The notes under the pieces: generated by a model
Told to the model about the DNA's origin: nothing
What the model saw: only the letters and a program-made list of their open reading frames with translations
Database searches by the model: none
In this document: positions 23,520 through 34,300 of the stretch, one piece after another
How positions within the stretch are numbered: the first letter of the stretch is position 1
Layout: every line of letters starts with the position of its first letter
Assembly (NCBI RefSeq): GCF_964019385.1
Contig: NC_088653.1
Location: 13,333,154 to 13,397,153 of the forward strand
From: Sycon ciliatum
Lineage: Eukaryota; Porifera; Calcarea; Leucosolenida; Sycettidae
Direction of reading: 5' to 3'
DNA: 64,000 bases
Program-made: the position numbers and the translations under genes

Positions 23520-24270
23520 TATTCCAGGATCGCAGCATCTCGGCTTCCTCCGGAATCCCTCTCGAGTGCTGGACTCCAGGTGACATTGAGTGATCTGCAA
23601 GCGCTTTGTCCCCCCGGGCACAAACCACTCTGGCTCGCCCCATCCAACAGGGTGGCCATCGCCTAATCGGCGAGGGACCGTACCTTTGCCTCCTGTACAA
23701 TATGCATTGTCCAGATGCACATCACCTTCTACAGAGAATGTTGCCACCCCAGCAGCCCCAATCCCAAACAGTCCACTCCACCCGTAGTGCGTTTCAAAGA
23801 TGTAACGACCACGCACACCTCGCGCAGTTTTCCCCGTCTGGAACCAGCGGCCCCTGGAGTCTTCTCTGGTCCATTTTGCACCAAGAACTTGCAACATTTC
23901 TAAGTTGCAGCCAACCGCTGTTTGAAGAACAACGACTGATCGTGGGCACATGATCATCTCTGAGTATTGCCTCACCCCATGATTTTCAAATTCCGCTCCA
24001 TGTACTCATTCCAAAAACGTGTTTCCTTCTTTCTCTCCTTCTCTTCCTAACACTCTCTGTCTTATCTTTCCCCTCCTTCCAATGTACTGTCTCTCCTCCT
24101 AACATTTAGTGTCATGTACCTGTCACTTCTTTCATTTTTTCTTCTTCTTTCCTTTTGGTGCATTTTATGTTCCCATAATGTCGAGACCTCAGGTCGGCTG
24201 TGGCCAGAAAGCCTCACCATCGCTATGCTCCCACTATGCAATTTTTGTCTTTGCCCGAGAGTCGTGATCA
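23520..24270 (+). mobile_element. LINE C-terminal fragment with 3' UTR, plus strand
   Basis: Shifted frames contain C-terminal words of the same LINE type as at 19.4-22.6 kb (FSGPFCTKNLQHF, then a SWAHDHL ending). A pyrimidine-rich 3' UTR follows with the hairpin GTCGAGACCTCAGGTCGG at 24180-24196 and an A-rich end (GAAAGAAAGAAAG) near 24300. Heavily frameshifted. Confidence 0.75.
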
Positions 24271-24379
24271 ACGTAGAAAATGAAAGAAAGAAAGAAAAAC
24301 CTCCATTGCCTAGACATTCACAGAAGGCTTGGAGCACTCTGCTTTCTGTACAAGCTCCATTTTTCAACTGGCCCAGATA

Positions 24380-24665
24380 TGCTTCTCGCCCGTCTTCCAC
24401 CCTGAGCTACGAACACATCAAGCCATAGCACACAACTGCATTCATCACACCAGTTTCAGCTCGCCCCCACTCTTCCCCTCAGAGAACGGGTAATGTACTT
24501 TCATCCTTCCCTCAGCACGTTGTGGAGGTCTGGAACCAGCTCCCGCAGTGTGTTCTGCTGAACCCGTGAACAAGGAAAGCATTGCAGATGTTCAAAGAGA
24601 AGGTCAATGCCCACCTGCACTTTACCCACTGGGAGTGGGTAATGTACAGGCTACGAACTAAAGAC
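24380..24665 (+). mobile_element. LINE C-terminal fragment
   Basis: Broken frames carry VVEVWNQLP, LQMFKEKVNAHLHFTHWEW, the usual C-terminal wording of CR1/L2-like LINE proteins. No other domain is visible. Confidence 0.6.
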
Positions 24666-24749
24666 AAAAGACGAAAATGCTCTAACTCTGTTCCATCTTC
24701 CATTCACTTCTAGACTCTCTCATATTTTACCTACTTTCCCCTTAGTACC

Positions 24750-24762
24750 CCCCCCCCCCCTG
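24750..24762 (+). repeat. Poly-C run
   Basis: About 13 consecutive C's, flanked by pyrimidine-rich sequence. Confidence 0.9.
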
Positions 24763-25017
24763 CATTATTTCTGTAATAGTTTTATGTTGTTTCTGTGGAG
24801 CACTTTTTTCTTTCTTCCTTTTTTACTAGCAAACACAGCCCTTCCAATAATCAGGGGAAGAGGACAACCGTTTACTGAAAGGACACTGGACAACAAGACA
24901 AAGGGGAGTAGGGGCAATGTGCCGATGTGGTTGGCGAGGCTCATCCGACAGAAGGTCTCGGAATCATAGTCTACGACCTGTCATCGATAGCAATGCAGCT
25001 AGGAAGGGAGGGAGATC

Positions 25018-25018
25018 A

Positions 25019-25059
<41 letters not shown>

Positions 25060-25061
25060 GA

Positions 25062-25109
<48 letters not shown>

Positions 25110-25120
25110 AAGAGAGAGAG

Positions 25121-25155
<35 letters not shown>

Positions 25156-25215
25156 TAGAGAGAAAGAGAACGAAAGAGAAAGAGAGAGAGAGCCACGAGA
25201 AAGAGAAATGAAATA
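25018..25215 (+). repeat. GA microsatellite
   Basis: About 180 bp of GA dinucleotides on the + strand with AAAG, TGTG and GATA interruptions. Open frames over it are artefacts. Confidence 0.95.
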
Positions 25216-25259
25216 AAAAATAACAAGAAAGAGATGATGCACGAAGGTAGTTGACGGGT

Positions 25260-25555
25260 GACATAGCCTCACAGGGAGTCCACAGCCAAGAGCCAATTAT
25301 TTTGACGCAGGTGGCGGTGGACCTTCGTCTTGAAGGATTGGAGAGACTTCAACTGGGGCATCGGTTCCGGACACATTTCTTGCGGAAGACTGTTTCATTC
25401 ATCCACTACACCCCAATTATGGGAACGAACGCTCAAGAAAGTTGGGCGCCGCAAGGAGGAACACTGTTTGTAGCTGATGCTGATGGCGGACACGGTCTTG
25501 AAGGCACATTAGCTTGTACATGTACGTTAGAGCATACACTTGGCGGCAGGCAGCC
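25260..25555 (-). mobile_element. LINE C-terminal fragment, minus strand
   Basis: Minus-strand words ALTYMYKLMCLQDRV, then LKSLQSFKTKVHRHLRQNNW in another frame, belong to the C-terminus of a CR1/L2-like LINE. It ends abruptly where the segmental duplication begins at about 25556. Confidence 0.65.
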
Positions 25556-25942
25556 GCGGCTGTTCGTGGCTGTTCGTGGGTGTGTGTGTGTGTGTGTGTG
25601 TGCGCACGCGTGCGTGTGTGTATGATTTCGAATACCTGCTGCTGGGCGCATGCAGTCAATGTATGGTGTACCTGAACCTCAACTTTTTCCCTCCCATTGA
25701 ACACCATTCCGTGACCGTGCTGCCACCCTTATTTCACATTTGCTCTGTAGTGCTCCTGCTCATTTTTCTATTTTCGTATTTTTCTGTTTGGCGCGCATGA
25801 GCAGTGCTGAGGCCGAGACCCCTGGTCGGTTTAGCTGCTCTTGCCCCGCCTCCACTGCTTCGGCTGCCATCGCTATGTGCATCTCTGTGCGTTTTTGTCG
25901 GCGTTTGCACCATGATAGTTTGTGGTTATCTTGTAAAAAAAG

Positions 25943-25984
25943 TGTGTGTGTGTGTGTTTGTGTGTGTGTGTTTGTGTGTGTGTT

Positions 25985-26032
<48 letters not shown>
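25943..26032 (+). repeat. TG microsatellite
   Basis: TG array with regularly spaced TTTG interruptions, equivalent to 18610-18650 in the other copy of the duplication but about twice as long. Confidence 0.95.
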
Positions 26033-26035
<3 letters not shown>

Positions 26036-26239
26036 CGATCACTAGTTGCTGTGTCTAACGTAGCTGTTCTTTACTATACTTCTGCGATGGGCAGGTCTGA
26101 GATCTGTGATCTGAGGTGTGTGTGTGTGTGTGCATGCATGCATTAGTGTGTGTGTGCGTGCATGTGTGTGTGCATCAACATGTGTTTGAATGTGGGTATG
26201 TGTGTTCATGTCTTGTCTTTAATTTTCTGCTACTTCCAG

Positions 26240-26338
26240 GCTGGTAACACACCATTACATGATGCAGCACAGAATGGTCATGTTTCCACAGTAGAATATC
26301 TTCTCACTTCTGGACATTCGTTGGAACCAAGGAATAAT
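26240..26338 (+). CDS. Ankyrin-repeat exon 2 of the ankyrin-Roc GTPase gene
   Basis: A 99-bp, phase-0 exon with acceptor (TGCTACTTCCAG) and donor (GTAAGT) identical to exon 1. It encodes one ankyrin repeat close to consensus: AGNTPLHDAAQNGHVSTVEY, then LLTSGHSLEPRNN. It arose with exon 1 by the 1.7-kb segmental duplication. By direct comparison, 13 of the first ~57 bases differ (eight amino-acid changes), while the last 42 bases are identical. The altered residues lie in the first loop, helix 1 and the turn, which is where ankyrin repeats usually contact partners. The + strand also has a TG-rich tract just upstream of the acceptor. Confidence 0.88.
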
Positions 26339-27230
26339 GTAAGTCAGATTATCCCTGGTGCATGCTCGTCTTAATGAGCAGAAAGAAGAATTACGCAGTT
26401 GAATACTTTTTTGCGAGTAAACTTCCGTGCCTTCTCTCAATGTTGTGACGTACCTTCTCCCGTACATTGTCTCCTTCCGCATCAACAAGGTAATATAGCT
26501 GCATGAGCAAATGAGAGCAAGAACAATAAATTATGTATAGGCATTATGTATATTGGGCACGTATTTATTCATTGTTGTTTTTAGCTATTCTGCTTTGACC
26601 TGGTTTCATCACTACATTGCTGTACATAATATATTACAAAATGTTCCGAGTTATGACAAACTGTCCACCAACGTAACCAGACCTTATACAGTCAGTGAGG
26701 GCGGCCATTTTTATTTTATTTACAATGAACACAGCTCACAGGTAAAGACCAAAAAATTGCATAGTGGGAGCATAGTGATGGTAAGGCTTTTTGCCCTCAG
26801 CCAACCTGAGGTCTCGACGTCATGGGGACATAAAACACACCAAAAAGAAAGAAGAAGAAACAAATGAAAGGAGTGACAGGTACATGATACGAAATGTTAG
26901 CAGGAGAGACAGGACATTTCAAGGAGGAAAAGATCACACAGCCAGTGTTAGGTGGAGAATGAGAGAAAAGAAGAACAATTGTTATTGGGAGGAGTATTTG
27001 GAGCGGAATTTAAAAGCCATGGGGTGAGGCAGTTGTGATGCTGATACTCAGAGATGGTCATGTGCCCACGACCAGTCGTTGGTCTTCAAAGAATGGTCGG
27101 CTGCAACCTTTTAATGTTGCCAGTTCTTGGTGCAGAATGGACCAGAGAAGACTCCGGCGGGCAGCTGGTTCCGGACGGGGACAACTGTGTGAGGGAAGGC
27201 TCGGCACAGGTTGTTTCGGGAACGGACTGG

Positions 27231-27420
27231 AAGTTCAAGGGGCACAACGGCTGCAGCATATTCCAACTGCTCTACTCGCTCCATCAGGGGCTGGAGGACC
27301 TGGCTGACGGCCTGAGAAACAGCCGAAGCAAGTACATCAGGGGCCACACTCAAGGCGGCGGCAGAAGAAACTGACGGCGCAATGTCGAAGACAACAGAGG
27401 CCTTGGAGGAAGGCCTCAAT
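27231..27420 (-). mobile_element. Unassigned retroelement-like coding fragment
   Basis: Minus-strand reading includes SVAPDVLASAVSQAVSQVLQ and PLMERVEQLEYA, an amphipathic stretch like the N-terminal part of retroelement gag/ORF1 proteins. It joins directly to LINE tail sequence, so the join is a rearrangement. Family not determined. Confidence 0.35.
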
Positions 27421-27617
27421 CGCGCATTACTGCCTGCAGCCGAGGGGAAAGACAGACAATGTATCAGTAGGGTCTTAGAGGGAGCCTGTGCCGGTAAGGC
27501 GGGACTAGCAATGCCGGCCTAGGGTCTCGGCGCTAGCGCTATCCAGCGCACCAAGGACGGGATTACAAAACACATGTAAATAGGCAAGCGAGCGGGATGA
27601 GCTTATTGTGGATATAT

Positions 27618-27825
27618 GGGGTGTTACAGCGAGTATGTAGTATGGGGTGTTACAGCGAGTATGTAGTATGGGGTGCTACAGAGAGTATGTAGTATGGGGT
27701 GTTACAGCGAGTATGTAGTATGGGGTGTTACAGCGAGTATGTAGTATGGGGTGTTACAGCGAGTATGTAGTATGGGGTGTTACAGCAAGTATGTAGTATG
27801 GGGCGTTACAGCGAGCATGTAGCCC
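27618..27825 (+). repeat. 26-bp tandem repeat, 8 copies
   Basis: Eight head-to-tail units of 26 bp beginning GGGGTGTTACAGCGAGTATG, with one or a few differences in units 3, 7 and 8. No frame. Confidence 0.95.
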
Positions 27826-27839
27826 AATACCAGCGGCTT

Positions 27840-28626
27840 TGTCTTAGGTGCTGATGCACCTTGCCCTTGAACGACTGGAGCGCTGTCAGGCGTGGCAGAG
27901 ACTACAGCACATTTGGGGGCAAGTTGTTCCACTCGTCAATGATGCTGTGGGGGAAGCAGCGTTGCACGTAAGCAGGAGAGGAAGCCGGGAGGACGTTCTG
28001 TAGCTGAGACTCGTGGCGCACCGAGTTATTGGATCAAGTTCGAGGAGATGTTGGTGGAGAAAGCTGTGGGGGTGGGGGAGGGGGGGGGGGGGACCAGCAA
28101 CGTTATTTGCGGCGGCCCTGCCAGACACATCAGTTTGTATTTACCAATGGTGAATACTCTAGGACTGGCCCCACAAAACCTCTGCAGATGGTTCGTTTAC
28201 CAGCACCATCGAGTACGCGAGCAGCTTTGCGCAGGAAGCCCAGGCGAGAATTCGCTTTGAGTGCTGTGTTGTGGAGGTGGGTCTTGAAGGAGAGGCCCAA
28301 GTCAAATGTGATGCCGAGGAGGTTTACCTCCGATAGCTCAGACACAGTGTGATCTCCAAACGTGAGGTTCATGATAGGCCACCTGTGCCGCTGATGGGCT
28401 ATCGTCATGAGCTTTGACTTTGTGGGATCAAATCTGATCCGCCACTTCTTGCCCCAGTCATTGAGCGCATCCAAGGTAGCTTGTAAGCTTTTCTTACTGT
28501 TTGGGAGCATTTCGGGTGATCCAATACAGGTGTAGACCGTTGTATCATCGGCGAAGGTGGCCAGTGAACCTCCAGGATGTAGGCACTGCTCCGTGAAAGT
28601 GGATTGTGAGCAACACAGACTCACGC
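27840..28626 (-). mobile_element. LINE reverse-transcriptase C-terminal half, minus strand
   Basis: The minus strand carries motif C (LATFADDTTVYTC), LNDWGKKWRIRFDPTKSKLM, SELSEVNLLGITFDLGLSF and SRLGFLRKAARVLD in an open 164-residue frame (28624-28130). A frameshifted C-terminus follows (CFPHSIIDEWNNLPP, then LQSFKGKVHQHLR) to about 27850. 5'-truncated, CR1/L2-like. A TA-target MITE lies just beyond its upstream edge. Confidence 0.82.
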
Positions 28627-28650
28627 AGAATCATATCAGGAAACTATTTA

Positions 28651-29010
28651 CCGTATTTTACCGGTTGTAAGTCGACCCCGGTTATAAGTCGACCCTTCTA
28701 TCTGGAGGTCTCAATTCTGCGTTTTAAAGTTTTCACCCAAAGAAGCACTACTAACCACCTCCTGCTACTAACACATCAACAAATCATGTAAACATTCCTT
28801 ATTGGAGAATATAACGTCCCAATCCTTGAAAAAGGCCAATAAACTGGCAAAATGTGTAAACATGGTGCACTCGTACATGCAGTGCAGGTCATTTTTTGAA
28901 GATTCTGATAGTTACCGATTATAAGTCGAATCCCGGTTGTAAGTCGACCTCCACCCTTTCTCCTTCTATTTTAAGTCGTAAAAGGTCGACTTACAACCGG
29001 AAAAATACGG
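28651..29010. mobile_element. MITE of 360 bp, Tc1/mariner-like TA target
   Basis: Inverted ends: CCGTATTTTACCGGTTGTAA on the left and, reverse-complemented, CCGTATTTTTCCGGTTGTAA on the right. Both continue to GTCGACC and are flanked by TA. The word TAAGTCGA(C/A) appears several more times near each end. No transposase frame. Confidence 0.85.
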
Positions 29011-29314
29011 TAATTGTTTCCGTCATAAAATACCCATCATCAGAAATGATAATAGCAACAAGGACATCAAGAATGAATTTGGGCATGGTCACCACTGGGA
29101 AAGGTTTGATAATGAACAGTGCTGTGGGGAAATAATATTTATACATGCATGAACTATGGAGAGAGAGAAAAGAGGTTAAGGAAACATCAGAAACAAACAC
29201 AAAACTGGTACAGCAAAAGCATGATACAGGACAACTGTAAACCATTCCACATGCACCAAGCAGAATATGTGCGTGTATTATGTACATCTATGAACTCGGA
29301 TGGAGAGCCAAGGA

Positions 29315-29545
29315 TTATTTATGCAAAGCAAAAAGGACCAAGACACTACAAGTTACACTATAATGTCCACCAGCACCACCAGTTACTAAACAATCAGCTC
29401 ATGCGATAACATTGCACGACACTGACCGACGGCACTGACGTTCTAGAACTAACTGGCTAGTAATGTTATCGCATGAGCTGATTGTTTAGTAACTGATGGG
29501 TAACTTGTAGTTTCTTGGCCCTTTTACTTTGCATAAATATGTACA
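29315..29545. mobile_element. Foldback MITE of about 230 bp
   Basis: The left arm (about 29317-29412) and right arm (about 29461-29545) are inverted copies sharing CAGTTACTAAACAATCAGCT, CATGCGATAACAT and ATTTATGCAAAG. The left arm has about 18 extra bases (a TGTCCACCAGCACCACC segment). Spacer about 50 bp. No clear target duplication, no frame. Confidence 0.8.
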
Positions 29546-29832
29546 TGTGCACATAATTGCGGTTGCTGGCAACAGCAGTTTTTGGAAGTAGACAAATAAT
29601 TCACTATCCGAGAGAGGCAAGTACTGGGCCAGTAATTTGTATCAGAAATGCCTTCACAGGAGGTTCAATCCTGCGTTGGCTTTTATTGTCGGGCCCATGT
29701 CCCGAATTTTTATCGCTTTGCGTATCCTCCTCCTACTCGCCCGATGCGACTCAATTGCAAGGACGCGAACCTCCATAAATGCTGAGTCACCAAATGGCAG
29801 TACCTCCCTCTGCTATGGTGAAGCCAGAAGGG

Positions 29833-29863
29833 CACATACTTTGGTATTCTCAGACATGGTCTC
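29833..29863 (+). repeat. Terminal remnant of the 11.99-kb foldback family
   Basis: CACATACTTTGGTATTCTCA plus GACATG match the right end of the foldback element (14176-14202). A trace of a second copy or a solo end. The rest of 29550-30216 is intron with no recognised feature. Confidence 0.6.
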
Positions 29864-30216
29864 CTTTGACGCATGACATTTCCTGATTACTAGTAGTAGT
29901 GCTCTGTTCAGATCCTGAACAAACTGTTAGGTCCCCATCTCCTGTACACTGTTTCTTAGTACAAACTTTCTCTTGCTGGTCTGCACCCAGTACACAAAGC
30001 TTGATGAGTTCCTGCATAGCAGATGCTTGTGCACCTGTATTGGTCATAGGCACTCAGGCCTTTTATCTAAATTGTAGCTCTCTCCCTTGCTCCCTCTCCC
30101 TCTCCCTCTCTCTCTTTTGCCGTGATCAATCATGTAGTCGTTTGTCTCTCTGTCCCTTCCCTTGTTGTTTCCCCATAACAAAATATCTTCAACGTTCTCA
30201 CCTATCCCTACTCCAG

Positions 30217-30315
30217 GATCAAGAAACACCATTGCACTCAGCCTGTAGACACGGCAAGCCGGAGGTTATAGAACTTCTGCTTCGAACGGGTTCAGATCTT
30301 CTTGCCTTGACAAAT
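30217..30315 (+). CDS. Ankyrin-repeat exon 3 of the ankyrin-Roc GTPase gene
   Basis: A third 99-bp, phase-0 exon between an acceptor (CCTATCCCTACTCCAG) and a GTAAGT donor. It encodes one ankyrin repeat: DQETPLHSACRHGKPEVIEL, then LLRTGSDLLALTN. TPLH, the helix-2 EVIELLL stretch and length match the family. It is well diverged from exons 1 and 2 and lies outside the segmental duplication, so it is an older repeat. A CT-rich tract (30080-30120) lies about 100 bp upstream. Confidence 0.85.
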
Positions 30316-30599
30316 GTAAGTCACGCTTTTACTTAAATTGGCAGCGTGGAAATAACAATCATAATAATTATGCCGATGAATAGAATCAAGTGCGCACTCG
30401 TATCATACACATTTCAAGCAAACATGTTTCAATTTAAACTTGGGGTACTCCACGGAAAATGAAACTTTCATATCCAGTAGTCTCGGGTGCTGAGTCGAAT
30501 GGTCTTGGTCCGAAGTCTCTACGGCAAAGCGTTCTTGAGATATTGGCAAAAACGGGGGCCGTGTCGTGACGTCATGTGGCCATTCGGCTTTGTCATCCC

Positions 30600-31160
30600 G
30601 GCCTGCCTACGTCATTGTCACAGGGTCTGAATCTAGGTGCACTCTTTTAGTATTCAATTTCAAGGAAAGATGAGCTATTCCGAACAATTCTTTGTACCCA
30701 GTAATGAAGGCAGCGATGCTGAGGTCAGTGAAGACCACCATCAACGCACCGCCGCGTATGGTTGGGGCAAGGAGCCCAGAACCTCTGCTAATGAGCTGCC
30801 ATCGCGAAGAAGATGCCTCAGCAGCTGCGTCCGACAGAATAAGACGAGTAGCTTGGCCATCAGACTCTCGATTCGTTTGGGACTTCAACTGGTGCGAGTG
30901 TGGACAAAAGTGTATAGCCACGCCCAGCCCGCGGGAATGATTTTTCTGGTAGGATGCTGCCGTCGCTGTCGAGAAGACGGCCCAAGGTTTCTTGCGTAGC
31001 AGACCTCGCAGTTTACGAGATCGTAACCTTGCATTAGGCTGTACCCACCACAATTTACTTATTTTTGTCGGGCATGGCACGAAAAACGTTGTACTAATGT
31101 GTAGTAGTTATCACACGTTTTCATGCGTTTACTCAAACACATCAATTTTGTGGTTCATTA
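30600..31160 (+). pseudogene. Possible eroded coding sequence with a cysteine motif (uncertain)
   Basis: After MSYSEQFFVPSNEGSDAEVS, a broken + strand reading contains DFNWCECGQKC, a distant echo of the WCxCGxC motif of P2X7-like zinc domains that are common in invertebrate mobile genes. The second cysteine cluster is not clear and the reading is interrupted. It could equally be chance. No splice sites fit it into the host gene. Confidence 0.25.
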
Positions 31161-31328
31161 TCTCTGGGATTGGTACAAGATCTGCAAAGTATGGTAGTGT
31201 TCTGTTGGTGAAGTGAGCACTGCACACAGTTTATGAGCACCATGGGTGCATTTGATCACACCCGAACCCATACTTTATCGTTTCACGCGATAGGCTTCGT
31301 CAATACACCCGTTCTCTAGTATACCATG

Positions 31329-34300
31329 TGTAATAGTTTTACCTTGACACTTCTTGCTTGTCTTATGGTAACACCTTGTGTTCCTACTATTCTCACTCCT
31401 GCGGTTATCGCCGTTCTTTTGCTTTATAACCTCTGGTTTGAACATCATTCGAAGAATTCTCCAATCAATCAAGTCTATACTGTTGCACTGGTAGCTTGAG
31501 GATGGTTGAGATCATCGTTTGCACTTTGACGTGCCTTGTGCTCCTGGCCGCTACTGCTCTGCTATACGCCGCTTTCCGTGAGATCCACCGCGCTCGGGAC
31601 AACGTGGCTGCAACAGTTGGACGACATCAATTACCTGCTACATCAAGCTCAAGTCCTACGGATCTAGCCCCGTGTCGATCGCGTTCTCTCTCCCAGACAA
31701 GCCAGAGCGTCAAACGCGTTACCAGAGAACCGAATGTTTTCCATGGCAACCCTTCCGAGTTCAAAGAGTGGGTATTTACGGTCGAGTTAGCCTTGAAGTG
31801 CTCACCTCAAGGTGACCCGGAGAGCCAAGTTAACTTTGCGGCTAGCTACCTCGCTGGGAATGCGCGTCTTTGGCTAATTTCTTCCATGGAAGCAGGTGAG
31901 CAATTTTCGGATTGGCATTCTTCGAAAAGCGCCCTAGCGCGAGTGTATGGCCCTCACTATGACGGGGAAAGAGTGTGGTTGGATATGTTCTCTATCCAAC
32001 AACGTGGGTCAATTGAATCGTACGTAACGGAGTTTTCTCGGCTAAGTTTACAGGTGCCGGAACTTGACGAACTCTCCAGAGCCTTGCTATTTGTCAACGG
32101 CCTACACGGTAACATGCGGACCTTGGTAGTGAAAGAACACCCCACTACACTGTCAGCCGCCGTTCAGGCAGCGCTAGCAGTCACCTCAGACAGCCGATTT
32201 CAGCGCAGACCACCACTGGCGACCGCGCCGGGATTCGCACCACCATCAGGTAGCAGAAAGCTAACAAAACTAAGCCCCGAGGAACGTGAGACATTACGAG
32301 CCCAGGGGGGCTGCTTCGCATGTCGTTGACCAGGCCATATGGCCCAGAATTGCCCGCAGCATCGAGATCACCCAAACGGTGGACGTCAGTAAGGCCGATG
32401 TGATTACTGACGCATCAAGAAAAGGCATCACCTGCGTGTAGTGTGTGCTCCGTCTCTACCCGTAACCGATTCAGTAGCCTCGCTGTGGAGGATGTTTACG
32501 ATGATGCTGATTGCTCCAAAGCCAATTTCAAGCGAGATGTTACACCAACTATTGAGGCCCAGGTTACCAGCGTCAATGTGGAAACGGAACATGAGCTCCT
32601 GCGTGTAGAAGGCAAAATCAACGGTCGTCGCGCGCTTATGTTAATAGATTCGGGCTCGACCCATGATTTCATTGCCGAACAGTTTGCCAGGAGAGGTAAC
32701 TTGCCAACCGAAATTGGCTCAGAAAACCTGAATGTCACGCTGGCTGATGGAGCATCAAGCTCGTTTCCCATGGAGACGACCCATGAATTGAAGGTTATCG
32801 TAGGCGACTTCAGCGATAACCAAACCTTCACGGTGTTCCCCCTTCATCGCTATGACGCTATATTGGGGAAACCTTGGTTAACGCGTAACAATCCAGACAT
32901 AAACTTCCAGAAGAATGAAGTCAGGTTGAACTCGAATGGTTTGCCTTGTGCGTCGCCCAGTCAAAGCGAACCGACCGCACCTGTAGAGGCGATGTTCATA
33001 TCTGGTCGTCAGGCTAGGCATGCTCTTAGGAGTGGAGACGAAGGTGTTCTGGCGTGGTTCAGCGTAGAAGACGGCATTGGCAAGGAACCTCCCGACAAAT
33101 CCACTCAGAACGAGCACCCAGATCTCAAGGCCATGTTCCGTGACTATGACGATCTTTTCCCGGATGATTTGCCAGCTAGACTCCCACCAAAGAGGTCTGT
33201 AGACCACGAAATCCGCCTGGAGGAAGGCTCATAACCCCCATCGCGACCTGCCTATCGCCTGCCCAGGCCAGAAATGGAGGAATTGAAGAAACAGCTCACA
33301 GAACTCTTGAAAAAGGGTTTCGTAGAACCAAGTAAGTCCCCCTTTGGTGCACCAGTGTTTTTTTGTCAAGAAAGCTGATGGTTCGTTACGCATGGTCTGT
33401 GATTGGAGAGAGCTAAACAAGATAAATGAGCCGTCAGATGCGAAAAGGGTGCTTATGGCATCACAGAGCAAATAGAGTAAAGTGCGTCAGAGTGACAGGC
33501 TGTCAAGTACCTGTCACATGCATGAGTGAATCTTGATGTGACGTCATTTTTCGATCGTTGCGGGATGAGTGAGAGTGTGCATCCCCAGCGCTGGTATGTA
33601 CACTAGCGCACTGCTGACATTCCCAGCTTTTCGTAGATACTTCAACCGGCCTGACACTCCAAAGCACGGCGGATTTACATACAAAAGAAACTGCTTTTTT
33701 TGTGGCGCTCACGAGCTCCGTTCTGATTCTGAACGAAATTCTTTTGTCTCCTGACCTAAATTGACGATATCTTCATGATGGGTTTGGATTTTTGAGTCAG
33801 GTTTTTTGGAGGTGAAGCATAAAAGCCTATAGAGTTTGCTTGAGTCCTTATCTCAATTTGACCAAAATATGCCATAAGCACCCTTTTCGCATCTGACGGC
33901 TCAAATGTTAAGAACAAGGCGTGCTTGCCCAATGTGGATGATTTATTCGATACCGTACAGGGCTACCGTACAGGTACTTCACGAAACTAGACCTCCGATC
34001 AGGGTATAATCAGATTTGCAATCAAGCTGAGGACGTGCCCAAAACCGCGATTAACACTCCCTTTGGGCATTACCAATTTAGGGTCATGGGATTTGGTCTC
34101 ACCAATGCACCGGCAACATTTCAATCAATGATGAATACGATTCTTCAACCATATCTGAGGGAGTTTGTAGTCGTGTTCCTAGATGACATACTCATCTTCA
34201 GCAAATCGTGGTCGGAGCATATGCAGCATGTCCGGTCGGTATTGAGCGTGCTCCGGGACAACCAGTTATTTTGCAAACGGCCAAAATGTGAATTTGGCGT

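Larger units (their letters stand above)
25556..27230 (+). repeat. Segmental duplication, copy 2
   Basis: Mirrors 18205-19965 in the same orientation. It carries LINE 3' UTR with hairpin (25811-25829), TG arrays (25943-26032, 26116-26210), the ankyrin exon at 26240, an R1 copy (26634-26708) and the 3' part of the minus-strand LINE (26709-27230, hairpin at 26801-26818). Confidence 0.92.

Noticed and set aside
24964-25296. Ser/Leu- and Arg/Glu-rich open frames over the GA array
   Set aside because: Low-complexity translation of a microsatellite.
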